Shown here: piece by piece, positions 44,218 through 52,855 of the stretch | Position numbering within the stretch: the stretch's first letter is position 1 | Layout: the number at the start of each line of letters is the position of its first letter | Source: Methylotenera_A sp031422335 | GTDB lineage: Bacteria > Pseudomonadota > Gammaproteobacteria > Burkholderiales > Methylophilaceae | Length of the DNA stretch: 62,551 bases | NCBI GenBank assembly: GCA_031422335.1 | Contig: JANOQW010000006.1 | Location: 1-62,551 of the forward strand | Direction: 5' to 3' | Program-made: the position numbers and the translations under genes | Notes under the pieces: generated by a model | Databases searched by the model: none | The model's input: only the letters and a program-made list of their open reading frames with translations | Told to the model about the DNA's origin: nothing

Positions 44218-46032
44218 TTACAACCAAGTGATTGCACCTTCTTCGGCTGATAATACGTTTCTGCGCATCCCACCAAACAACTCACGCCCTAAACCATGTG
44301 AGTTATTTTGGCGTTTAATATCAGAAAGTTGCTCGACTTCTCGCTCGGCCCACTCATCTTCATCTACCAGCACATTCACCATGCCCACCGTAGCATTTAG
44401 ACGGATAATGTCGCCGGTTCTTACTTTTGCTAATGGGCCGCCTGCAGAAGCTTCGGGCGTTAAGTGGATAGCAGCTGGAATTTTGCCAGAAGCGCCGCTC
44501 ATGCGGCCATCGGTGACAATGGCTACCATAAAACCTTTATTTTGTAGCACAGCAAGTGGCGGCGTCAATTTATGCAACTCTGGCATGCCATTGGCTTTGG
44601 GTCCTTGAAAACGCACTACAGCCACAAAATCACGCTCTAGCTCACCGCGGTCAAATGCCTCTAATAATTCTTCTTGTGCATCAAACACAATGGCGGGCGC
44701 TTCAATAATATGCCTATCTTCTGGCACCGCAGAAATTTTAATCACGCTACGTCCTAAGTTACCTTTTAGCAAGCGTAAACCGCCAGATTCATTAAATGGA
44801 AACGCTGCTGTGCGCACGATGGTTTCATCCGTGCTCTCTTTTGGCAAATCTTTCCACACCAAAGTATCATTTTCCTTCACAGGTAATTTGCCGTAATCGC
44901 GCAAGCCACCATAGGCCACGGTAAACACATCTGGATACATATAGCCTGCATCAATAAGCTCACGAATCACAAATGCTGGGCCACCTGCGGCTTGAAACTC
45001 ATTCACATCCGCTTTACCGTTTGGATAAACGCTTGCCAACAATGGCGTGGTTTTGGCCAGGTGATAAAAATCGGTCCAATCAATCATAATGCCGGCCGCG
45101 CGTGCCACCGCCACCCAATGAATCAGGTGATTGGTAGAGCCACCCGTTGCGAGTAGCGCCACCATGGCGTTCACAATCACGTGCTCATCCACCAGTTTAC
45201 CAATGGGGGTAAATTGTTCTGGCTTGGTATTGGCCAGCACCATTTTCACTGCTTCACGTGTCAGCAATTCGCGCAATCCATCATGCGGATGAATAAATGC
45301 TGCACCTGGCACATGCAAGCCCATCGCTTCTAGTAACATTTGGTTGCTATTGGCGGTGCCATAGAAAGTACAAGTGCCAGCGCCATGATAGGCTGCGTTT
45401 TCTGATGCCAATAATTCTGGTCGGCCAACTAAACCTTGTGCATATTTTTCGCGCACTTTACTTTTTGCGGTGTTATCTAATCCAGTAGACATAGGCCCAG
45501 CAGGCACAAATACGCAAGGTAAATGACCAAAATGCAACGCGCCTATTAGTAAACCTGGCACAATCTTGTCGCACACACCCAGCAATAGCGCAGCATCAAA
45601 CACATCGTGCGAAAGCGCTATGGCAGTACCCATGGCAATATTATCGCGGCTGAATAATGACATCTCCATGCCTGGCTCGCCTTGTGTGATGCCATCGCAC
45701 ATGGCTGGAACGCCACCCGCCACTTGCACCGTAGCACCATGTTTACGTGCTTCATCGCGCAAAATTTCAGGGTAATTGGCATACGGCTGATGCGCAGAAA
45801 GCATCTCGTTATAGGCGGTGACAATGCCGATATTGGGCGCTTTTTCTGCAAAAATACGTAGCTTATCGCTGGCTGGCATGGCGGCAAAAGCGTGCGCTAC
45901 GTTAGCACAACCTAAGCGCTCTGCACCTTTTTTACGGTTTAACATTGCGTCAACACGGTGCAGATAAGCACTGCGTGTTGGGCGGCTTTTTTCGATGATG
46001 CGTTCGGTAACTTCTACGTGTGATTGTTTCAT
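44218..46032 (-). CDS. edd: Phosphogluconate dehydratase
   Basis: A 604-residue iron-sulfur dehydratase of the IlvD/Edd family, converting 6-phosphogluconate to KDPG. The cluster Cys residues are in G-V-C-D-K-I-V-P-G and C-D-G-I-T-Q-G-E-P-G-M-E; the C-terminus has V-T-D-G-R-M-S-G-A-S-G-K-I-P. The length fits Edd (about 603) and not IlvD. eda follows after a repeat-filled gap of about 150 bp. Confidence 0.97.
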   Translation of the reverse strand: MKQSHVEVTERIIEKSRPTRSAYLHRVDAMLNRKKGAERLGCANVAHAFAAMPASDKLRIFAEKAPNIGIVTAYNEMLSAHQPYANYPEILRDEARKHGATVQVAGGVPAMCDGITQGEPGMEMSLFSRDNIAMGTAIALSHDVFDAALLLGVCDKIVPGLLIGALHFGHLPCVFVPAGPMSTGLDNTAKSKVREKYAQGLVGRPELLASENAAYHGAGTCTFYGTANSNQMLLEAMGLHVPGAAFIHPHDGLRELLTREAVKMVLANTKPEQFTPIGKLVDEHVIVNAMVALLATGGSTNHLIHWVAVARAAGIMIDWTDFYHLAKTTPLLASVYPNGKADVNEFQAAGGPAFVIRELIDAGYMYPDVFTVAYGGLRDYGKLPVKENDTLVWKDLPKESTDETIVRTAAFPFNESGGLRLLKGNLGRSVIKISAVPEDRHIIEAPAIVFDAQEELLEAFDRGELERDFVAVVRFQGPKANGMPELHKLTPPLAVLQNKGFMVAIVTDGRMSGASGKIPAAIHLTPEASAGGPLAKVRTGDIIRLNATVGMVNVLVDEDEWAEREVEQLSDIKRQNNSHGLGRELFGGMRRNVLSAEEGAITWL

Positions 46033-46165
46033 AAGAATATCTTCAAAAACCTACTACCAAAATAAACTGCACTAAAATTAAAGACTGCACCCCGATTATC
46101 GCTAAATACAGTGCATCCGTCAATTTAAACACTGCTACAGCAGGTAATGATTCATTAACATAACA

Positions 46166-46201
46166 TGCCTGCAATCCTTATGGATATTGGCCTGCAGGGC
46201 A
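46166..46201 (-). repeat. 37-bp palindromic element, intergenic copy 8
   Basis: Reverse copy with one base missing in the left arm (TGCCTGCAATCC), centre TTATGGATATT, then GGCCTGCAGGGCA. The outward extension ACA/TGT lengthens the stem. It lies 33 bp beyond the carbamoyltransferase stop. Confidence 0.85.
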
Positions 46202-46234
46202 TGTTATTGAGATTGTTAGCGCTTTTATTATGTA

Positions 46235-47968
46235 CTATTTTTTGGTAACTAAAATATCTTCTAGCATTAAATACTCTAAATCGCAGCCATAAAACATATT
46301 CAGTGCATCTGCTGGGCTACAAATCATCGGTTCGCCGCGACGATTGAGTGAGGTATTCAGCACCACCGCGTTGCCACGCAGCTTTTCCAAGTGTTCAATC
46401 AATTCATAATAGCGCGGATTCGTCTCACGCGTCACCACTTGCGCACGTGCCGTACCATCTTCATGCACCACTTCGGGAATACGCGAATTCCATGCGGGGT
46501 TTACATCGAAGGTAAACGTCATATACGGCGCAGGGTGATTCGTTTGCAGGATATCTTCAGCTACAGTATCTAACATACTTGGGCAAAATGGACGCCAACG
46601 TTCACGGTATTTGATTTGTGCGTTAATGCGATCCGCCACGCCTGGGTAGCTGGGGTCGCCCAAAATACTGCGGCAGCCAAGTGAGCGCGGCCCAAACTCC
46701 ATACGGCCTTGAAACCACGCCAATGGGTTACCTGCGGCTAATAATTCAGCGGCTTTTTGCGGGAAATTTTCGACTTTTGTGAAGATTGGCTTATTTGGGT
46801 GTGCCTCGCACGCAGCAATACATTCCTCGCTGGTAAAACTTGGGCCTAAATAGGCGTGTTGCATTTTTTGGATGGTTTCACCCGCCAAATGCGCAGCGTA
46901 TGTCGCTGCGCCTAAGCTAGTGCCATTATCGCCAGAAGCTGGCTGCACAAACAGTTCTTTGACATGCGGCATGGCAATAATACGTTGATTTAATTTAACA
47001 TTGAGCGCGACGCCGCCCGCCATGGCTACCTTACCCGTTTCTTTAATAATATCGCCCAAATAATAGTCAATCATTTGCAAGGCTAAATCTTCTAGCAGCT
47101 TTTGCACACTGGCAGCATAGTGAATGTACGGGTCATCAATCTCATCGCCACTGCGTTTTGGACCTAACCAATCGATAAGTTTTTGCGTAAAGTAAAAACC
47201 TTTTGATTTTCCATCAGCGCCAGTTTCTTTATAACGGCGCAACCCCACCACATTCACATAATCGGTGTTCACAATCAGCTCGCCGTTTTCAAACTTGGCC
47301 AAACGACTAAAATCATATTTGCTGGCATCGCCAAAAGGCGCCATACCCATCACTTTAAATTCGCCATCGAGCATATCAAAGCCCAAAAACTCGGTAATGG
47401 CGCCATATAAACCGCCTAAGGAATCTGGGTCGTAAAACTCTTTAATTTTGTGGATTTTGCCGTGTTCGCCATAACCAAAAAAGGTGGTGGCGTACTCGCC
47501 TTTACCATCGATGCCAACGATGGCCGTTTTTTCTTTAAAACCGCTTAAATGGTAGGCACTAGAAGCATGCGCCAAATGATGCTCAACTGGCACAAATTTA
47601 GCTTTAGTTAAACCCAACTCTTGCATCAACTTCAATGACTTATCGCGATTTCGCCTAAACCTTCTATTACCGTTAAAAATCGCATCCAATGCACGATCAG
47701 GCGCATACCAATAGCGCTTGGCGTAATGCCAGCGCGCATTGGTGGAAAGTGGGATTTCGCCATACGGAAACGCCACAATATCCACTTGTTCAGGCTTGAT
47801 ACCTGCTTGTTTTAAGCAGAATTTCGCAGCCTCGTAAGGGAATTTATTTTTAGCGTGCTTATCGCGAATAAAGCGCTCTTCTTCTGCCGCTGCAATAATG
47901 TGTCCGTCTATTAAAATCGCTGCTGAAGCGTCGTGCCCTAATGCGCCAGAAAGTCCTAATACAATCAT
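46235..47968 (-). CDS. NodU/CmcH-family carbamoyltransferase (WapO-like)
   Basis: A 577-residue O-carbamoyltransferase. Motifs: N-terminal L-G-L-S-G-A-L-G-H-D-A-S-A, H-H-L-A-H-A-S-S-A-Y metal-binding His residues, G-I-D-G-K-G-E-Y, G-G-V-A-L-N-V-K-L-N, and M-E-F-G-P-R-S-L-G. It uses carbamoyl phosphate, which CarAB from this same window supplies. In P. aeruginosa the homologue WapO carbamoylates LPS core heptose. Its start overlaps the stop of the tandem kinase, matching the wapQ-wapO order. Confidence 0.88.
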   Translation of the reverse strand: MIVLGLSGALGHDASAAILIDGHIIAAAEEERFIRDKHAKNKFPYEAAKFCLKQAGIKPEQVDIVAFPYGEIPLSTNARWHYAKRYWYAPDRALDAIFNGNRRFRRNRDKSLKLMQELGLTKAKFVPVEHHLAHASSAYHLSGFKEKTAIVGIDGKGEYATTFFGYGEHGKIHKIKEFYDPDSLGGLYGAITEFLGFDMLDGEFKVMGMAPFGDASKYDFSRLAKFENGELIVNTDYVNVVGLRRYKETGADGKSKGFYFTQKLIDWLGPKRSGDEIDDPYIHYAASVQKLLEDLALQMIDYYLGDIIKETGKVAMAGGVALNVKLNQRIIAMPHVKELFVQPASGDNGTSLGAATYAAHLAGETIQKMQHAYLGPSFTSEECIAACEAHPNKPIFTKVENFPQKAAELLAAGNPLAWFQGRMEFGPRSLGCRSILGDPSYPGVADRINAQIKYRERWRPFCPSMLDTVAEDILQTNHPAPYMTFTFDVNPAWNSRIPEVVHEDGTARAQVVTRETNPRYYELIEHLEKLRGNAVVLNTSLNRRGEPMICSPADALNMFYGCDLEYLMLEDILVTKK

Positions 47969-49434
47969 TAAATTAACTCTTTATGTTGAAAAATGCCCGC
48001 TTTTTCAAGTGGTTCATGGTCTTCGTAAATCACTCTAAATGTCTTCACAAACGCATTATACAATGCATTGTCGGCTTGCCAATTCCGCATAAAACGGCGC
48101 AAGTCGCGCATATGTGCACGCTCGAAAAAAAACGTGCTTTGGCGTTGGCGCATGCTATCTAAATCTATCAGCACTGGTTTGTTATCAACCACCTTAATGT
48201 TGCTTGCTTTCATATCGCCATGTGATAATTTTAGTAAATACAACTTATAAAACAGCGTGACGATATTTTTTACCGTCTCAGCACGCTCAGTTTTGTTATG
48301 CGTATTTGCAAAATACTCAGCCACATCTGCCGCATCGATAAACTCAGACAACAAGTAGGCTTTGCCACGCAGGCCATATTGGCGCGTTTCTAGCAACATC
48401 AGCGGCTTTGCAGTTGCAATATTGAGAAGTTTTAATCTATACGCGTTTGCCCAAGCACGAGCCGCGCGGCTAGGTTGTAAAGCGCGCTTTAAGCCATGCC
48501 AGCCGTTTTTAATGTTGTAGCGCTTTAAAGCTACCTGTTGGGCATTAAATTCAAAACGCACCACTGTAGCGCTATTGCCGTGCTTAAGTGGTTGCAAGCT
48601 TTGCGCTATTAGGTCATCTAATACTTCCGGCGCAAACCCTAACTGAGCTAAACTATAGGAGCTGGCAACTGCCAAAAAATGGCCGCTCGGTCTAGCCACA
48701 GTCACATCTGTGCAAGTTCTAAATACTTTTTTATCAGCATAGTGCGATACCGTTTTTTGTCTTATTTTTTTGGCTAAACAATAAATGCTGGCAAACTGTT
48801 CAACATCAAATGCTTGATTAATGGCAGCACAATAGGCCTCTACACTGTCTTGCATAAAATCATCATCTAACGCATCAAATTTCGATAAAAAAGTAGCCAA
48901 GTTATGCTGCTTTTGGCTTCGGCTATAGGTTTGTTTAATGCCATCACCATCAATTGTATAAATACTATCGTTACCCACTAAAAAATTATTTAAATGAATA
49001 TCAGCTTGGATTAAGTTGGCAAGATGCAGTTGCGCCACCGTTTGCGCTAGCTTTGTGGCCATATCACGACGGTTTAGATAATTTGCACTTTGCATAAAAC
49101 TATTTGCATTTACCGCATTGTTAATGGCAGAAAATATTAATATTGGTTGGCTTTTTATTGTAGTTTCAAGCAACAGTTCAGGCATTAAAATATTGGCATT
49201 TTGTAAAAGCTTTATCCCACCTACCTCGCGAGCCGCATGGATATTGGCTCGCAGGCCGATAAAAATCTTAGCGTAAGTTTCATGTGTATTAAACAGACAT
49301 TTACAAACTAAGCGCGCATTTGGCAAAACGCGCGCAATTGTTAGCACTTGTAACGTTTCATTTGTGTCGCAAACAATTTGATTGTTTTGCACACCAAAGC
49401 TTGCCAGCAATGCAGAATTGAGTAATTCAACCAT
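47968..49434 (-). CDS. Tandem LPS kinase-like protein (WapQ-like)
   Basis: A 488-residue protein with two protein-kinase-fold halves. Half 1 (to about residue 230): A-K-I-F-I-G with the Lys, catalytic loop Q-A-D-I-H-L-N-N-F, and D-G-D metal motif. Half 2 (about 280-488): V-A-L-K-R-Y-N, H-G-D-M-K-A-S-N-I, L-I-D-L-D-S-M. Both halves keep the catalytic Asp, Asn and metal-binding Asp. By size and position it resembles WapQ of P. aeruginosa. An element core sits just after K-I-F-I-G and encodes L-R-A-N-I-H-A-A-R-E. Confidence 0.82.
   Translation of the reverse strand: MVELLNSALLASFGVQNNQIVCDTNETLQVLTIARVLPNARLVCKCLFNTHETYAKIFIGLRANIHAAREVGGIKLLQNANILMPELLLETTIKSQPILIFSAINNAVNANSFMQSANYLNRRDMATKLAQTVAQLHLANLIQADIHLNNFLVGNDSIYTIDGDGIKQTYSRSQKQHNLATFLSKFDALDDDFMQDSVEAYCAAINQAFDVEQFASIYCLAKKIRQKTVSHYADKKVFRTCTDVTVARPSGHFLAVASSYSLAQLGFAPEVLDDLIAQSLQPLKHGNSATVVRFEFNAQQVALKRYNIKNGWHGLKRALQPSRAARAWANAYRLKLLNIATAKPLMLLETRQYGLRGKAYLLSEFIDAADVAEYFANTHNKTERAETVKNIVTLFYKLYLLKLSHGDMKASNIKVVDNKPVLIDLDSMRQRQSTFFFERAHMRDLRRFMRNWQADNALYNAFVKTFRVIYEDHEPLEKAGIFQHKELI
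49222..49258 (-). repeat. 37-bp palindromic element inside the tandem kinase gene
   Basis: Reverse copy on the plus strand with intact core GCCGCATGGATATTGGCT. Stem changes are partly compensated (CTCGCGAGCC / GGCTCGCAGG). It encodes L-R-A-N-I-H-A-A-R-E in the shared sense-forward frame. Confidence 0.8.
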
Positions 49435-49435
49435 T

Positions 49436-50320
49436 TTATTGCAACCAGTTGATCAGTTTCTGTTTGATACGAACCAAGACAGAATCTTCGCCACCAAAGC
49501 GTTTTTTTGCGCGTTTATCACGCTTTTTAGCCAATTTTTTAACATCTGCAATGTTTTTTGCAGAGTCATTTGGACGCGCTACATAGTTAGTGTGACGTGA
49601 TTCGCCAGTATCATTGGCAACGGGTAGCGCTGTGTAATAATAAAGTGCAATCGACTTGCGCGTTACGTCTGGCGGCGTAGTCAGCGGCTCTGGATGGCCA
49701 TGAAAGCTATCAACATCGGTATTAAAAATCACACAGCGGTTGAACAATGGTGCAATTTCTTTTGCCTTGTGCATCATGGATTTATCCCACAACTCCAGCT
49801 TGCCACCATAACTATCTTGCCAATTCTTATTTAGGTAAATCAACACATTTACGCGGCGAATCAGTTGCAAACCTTCATTGACACGAAAGTCTGCGTGAAT
49901 ACCCAGTAAACCGCCAGTTGAAATCTCGTGAAAGCCACCCCCCGTAAAATACGGGTCTGGCAATAAGCCTTGAATATTAGTAATACCTTCTAAAAACTTG
50001 AGCATGGCGGATGAATTAAAAAAACCGAATAAATTTCGCGTAAATTCATCGCAATCTGCAGGCAATATTTGGCGCTTAAACTGCCCACCATAACCTTTTT
50101 TATAGATTTTATCGTGCGTTTTTTTGTCCTCTGGAAAGTGCTGTAATATTTGCTCAGCTAACTCAGCTGGCAAAAAATCATCAATGACCGCATGGCAAAA
50201 TGGCTCTGCAAAAGCGTAATCATCCATTTGTGCTTGGCCAATTTTTAATGCTTTTTCGTCATCCAGCTGCAAGCCTTGTTGGCTTTGTATGGGTAAAAAA
50301 CCTGTACTGTTTTGGGTCAT
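49436..50320 (-). CDS. 2-oxoglutarate/Fe(II)-dependent oxygenase
   Basis: A 294-residue protein with the prolyl-4-hydroxylase-like jelly-roll pattern. The iron ligands are H-A-D (L-G-I-H-A-D-F) and the distal His in S-F-H-G-H-P-E; the 2OG-binding Arg is in V-T-R-K-S-I-A-L-Y-Y-Y. The N-terminus has F-C-H-A-V-I-D-D-F-L-P. The C-terminal 40 residues are basic. It lies 1 bp before the tandem kinase in the LPS-modification operon, so a hydroxylated core sugar or lipid is a reasonable inference, but the substrate is unknown. Confidence 0.85.
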   Translation of the reverse strand: MTQNSTGFLPIQSQQGLQLDDEKALKIGQAQMDDYAFAEPFCHAVIDDFLPAELAEQILQHFPEDKKTHDKIYKKGYGGQFKRQILPADCDEFTRNLFGFFNSSAMLKFLEGITNIQGLLPDPYFTGGGFHEISTGGLLGIHADFRVNEGLQLIRRVNVLIYLNKNWQDSYGGKLELWDKSMMHKAKEIAPLFNRCVIFNTDVDSFHGHPEPLTTPPDVTRKSIALYYYTALPVANDTGESRHTNYVARPNDSAKNIADVKKLAKKRDKRAKKRFGGEDSVLVRIKQKLINWLQ

Positions 50321-50350
50321 CTTCGATATTTTAGGTCTTAATTAAGCCGC

Positions 50351-51136
50351 TTATTGATATTTCTTTAGTAATTCAAGTTTGCGCTTTACGCGCCTGTTCA
50401 TGTCATCATAACCCCGCACCAGCCCTACTGTACCAGCTTCTACGTGGTCTAAATATTTAAACAATTGCATCGCAGAAATGGTTTTAATTTGCTTACCAGT
50501 ATTCAGCGCAACATCTTGCAGTGTATAACTAGGAATACGATCTTGCATAAAAAATGTGTGTTTATTTTGCTGTATCCATTGCACATCCCACAGCGCAAAA
50601 AAACTTTTTATATATTGTTCTTTGTAGGGTTTTGGCTCGCGTCCCTCAATACCAAGAAAGCGCACTGTACGCCGCGAGTAATGTTTGCAAAAACGCGATG
50701 CTAAACGCCAATAACTACGCAAATAGCCACGATTAAGCTGCTCTAAACAGCCAATCGCCACAATATTTGGTTTATTTTGCACACCAGCCAATAACATTTC
50801 AAACACTTTTGGCTGGTAAATGAAGGTGTCTGTATGCATTAAAAACAAATACTGGCAGTTGATTTTTGGCAGCACCAAATCTAGCGCGTTGCCATGCGCA
50901 GCAAAGCCTTGCTCTTTGCCTGCAGCTTTACGCTCCATCAAATGTATCCAATCTAAGCTACGCAGATAGTTTGTGCTGGCATCTTGCGAATCGTTATCCA
51001 CCACCCAAACCTCGGTAGCTTTTGGTATTAAGCCAGCATCTAAATGCTGTTTTAACAAAGACAAACTAATCTTGGTAAGCTCTAACGTTTTGTAATTCAC
51101 CATTACAATGGCAAAAATTGGGTTTTTATCAGTCAT
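50351..51136 (-). CDS. Family 2 glycosyltransferase
   Basis: A 261-residue GT-A enzyme. It begins I-V-M-V-N-Y-K-T-L-E-L-T, followed by V-V-D-N-D-S-Q-D and the metal-binding D-x-D region L-M-H-T-D-T-F. It lacks membrane segments, and the C-terminus is basic. It belongs to the tight minus-strand operon between the InaA-like kinase (11 bp) and the oxygenase (30 bp), so it most likely adds a core sugar. Confidence 0.85.
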   Translation of the reverse strand: MTDKNPIFAIVMVNYKTLELTKISLSLLKQHLDAGLIPKATEVWVVDNDSQDASTNYLRSLDWIHLMERKAAGKEQGFAAHGNALDLVLPKINCQYLFLMHTDTFIYQPKVFEMLLAGVQNKPNIVAIGCLEQLNRGYLRSYWRLASRFCKHYSRRTVRFLGIEGREPKPYKEQYIKSFFALWDVQWIQQNKHTFFMQDRIPSYTLQDVALNTGKQIKTISAMQLFKYLDHVEAGTVGLVRGYDDMNRRVKRKLELLKKYQ

Positions 51137-51147
51137 TTCAGAGTGGC

Positions 51148-51903
51148 TTAAGCCCGATTGGCACGACGTCTAATCAAGCTATACAGCAGTTTATCAAAAA
51201 AACTTAGGTCACTTTTTTCTAAATAGCTTTTTATAAGCAGTAGCTTACTTTCATCTTGCCAGCCGATTGCATGCCTTAAAAATGCAGCCAAATCAAAATA
51301 AGCGCGATACCAGGCCAGCGGCGAGAAACGCGCTTTTTCTAAATCAATTACCGCAATTTCTGTTGTATTGTCTGATGCAGATTCTGCATTTTTAACAAAA
51401 ATGTGTTTTGGATAAAGCGCTCGATGCACCATACCAGTGTCATGAAAGCGCTTAATTTCCGTAGCTATTTTTTTCACTAAGCTTTTCTGTTGCGCCAACT
51501 GCAATTGAGTTAAATTTATTGTATCTAACGGTACAAAGTCGGCTAAATTTTCGCTAATTAAAATAGCTTGTTTAGTGGCTAGTTTTTCTGCGTAATAAAC
51601 CACTTTTGGCGCGCCAATATCACGCTTTTGTAAAAATACTAAATTTTGAAACTCGCGCCTAAAAGTAGGTTCGCCAAAGACGGGATGCAGCCAACTTTTG
51701 CGTCCATGATTTTGCTGTTTTTTCACAAAAATGCTTAGCGATTGCCCATTATCCGTTTGCAGCACTAACTTACCTACACCGCTCCAGCCGCCACGGCGCT
51801 CGTTTGGTGGCTCAAACCAAGTTATTTCGCGCGCCCAAATCGCCTCGAAATCAGGCAGTTGGTGTTGTGCAAATATTTGCTGATAATGGGCAGATTGAAA
51901 CAA
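51148..51903 (-). CDS. InaA/WapP-like LPS core kinase
   Basis: A 251-residue lipopolysaccharide kinase-family protein. Visible are G-W-S-G-V-G-K-L-V-L, the Lys in F-V-K-K-Q, the loop V-H-R-A-L-Y-P-K-H-I-F-V, and the metal Asp in V-I-D-L-E-K-A-R. These fit the InaA branch in which the catalytic-loop Asp is replaced. It is the first gene of a five-gene minus-strand operon and is divergent from the lpxL-like gene. Confidence 0.85.
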   Translation of the reverse strand: MFQSAHYQQIFAQHQLPDFEAIWAREITWFEPPNERRGGWSGVGKLVLQTDNGQSLSIFVKKQQNHGRKSWLHPVFGEPTFRREFQNLVFLQKRDIGAPKVVYYAEKLATKQAILISENLADFVPLDTINLTQLQLAQQKSLVKKIATEIKRFHDTGMVHRALYPKHIFVKNAESASDNTTEIAVIDLEKARFSPLAWYRAYFDLAAFLRHAIGWQDESKLLLIKSYLEKSDLSFFDKLLYSLIRRRANRA

Positions 51904-51997
51904 ATAAATACGCAGCTAAATTTATCAAAGATACATTATATCAGTCAATGCAGTCGCAGTCGCATCGTGTTCATATCACGTATAATCATATTCGTTT

Positions 51998-52855
51998 ATG
52001 TTATCAATACTGTTAAAACCTCTTGCTTACTTGCCGCTACGCGTATTGCACCTGTTAGGCGCCGCTTTGGGTTGGCTACTTTTTTATGGTATGCCACATG
52101 CCAAAAAAATAGCCATTGCCAATATTAAACAAAGCCAATTGGTCAATAGTAAGATTGAAGCTTATGAAATCGCCCGCCAAAGTTTTGTGTCGCTGGGAAA
52201 AACCATGCTAGAAACACCAGCGATTTGGCAAAAAAAAGAGTCTGAATTATTGCCGATGGTGAAACATGTGCATGGTTGGGAGTTGGTAAAAGACGCTTTA
52301 GCGCTGGGTAAAGGCATCATTTTTTTAACGCCGCATTTAGGTTGCTTTGAAATTACCTCTATTTATTATGGCAGCAAACATGCCACTACTATTTTATATC
52401 GTCCGCCCAAGCTTAAATGGCTGCAAAGCCTGATGAATGCTGGCCGCACACGCACAGGTGTGACACTGGCTGAGGCCAACGCTAGCGGCGTACGCAAACT
52501 AATGCAGGCGCTAAAACGTGGTGAGGCGATTGGCATTTTGCCCGACCAAATACCCAAGGCTGGTGAAGGCGAATGGGCGGATTTTTTTAGCAAGCCTGCT
52601 TACACCATGAGCTTAGCCAGCAAGCTAGCAGAGAAAACTGGCGCGGCTGTCATCATGGCCTTTGGCGAACGCTTAGAAAACGGCATGGGTTACGCTATTC
52701 ATTTAAGTAAAATAGATAGCATTGCCACACCAGCCTTATTAAATAAGGCAATTGAGGCACAAATCGCCCAAAAACCAAGCCAATATTTGTGGAGTTACAA
52801 TCGTTATAAAGTACGCAATCACGCGCTGAAAAAGCAAGCACAGATTAGCGAATAG
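51998..52855 (+). CDS. Lipid A acyltransferase (LpxL/LpxM family)
   Basis: A 285-residue enzyme with an N-terminal membrane anchor. The HX4(D/E) catalytic pair is T-P-H-L-G-C-F-E, and other family blocks are L-Y-R-P-P-K-L, G-R-T-R-T-G, and L-P-D-Q-I-P. It adds a secondary acyl chain to Kdo2-lipid IVA. Its 3' end overlaps the waaP 3' end by 11 bp on the opposite strand. Confidence 0.92.
   Translation: MLSILLKPLAYLPLRVLHLLGAALGWLLFYGMPHAKKIAIANIKQSQLVNSKIEAYEIARQSFVSLGKTMLETPAIWQKKESELLPMVKHVHGWELVKDALALGKGIIFLTPHLGCFEITSIYYGSKHATTILYRPPKLKWLQSLMNAGRTRTGVTLAEANASGVRKLMQALKRGEAIGILPDQIPKAGEGEWADFFSKPAYTMSLASKLAEKTGAAVIMAFGERLENGMGYAIHLSKIDSIATPALLNKAIEAQIAQKPSQYLWSYNRYKVRNHALKKQAQISE

Noticed and set aside
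46483..46505. Element-like TTCCATGCGGGGTTT in the carbamoyltransferase gene
   Set aside because: Only about 10 bases match and no arms are present.
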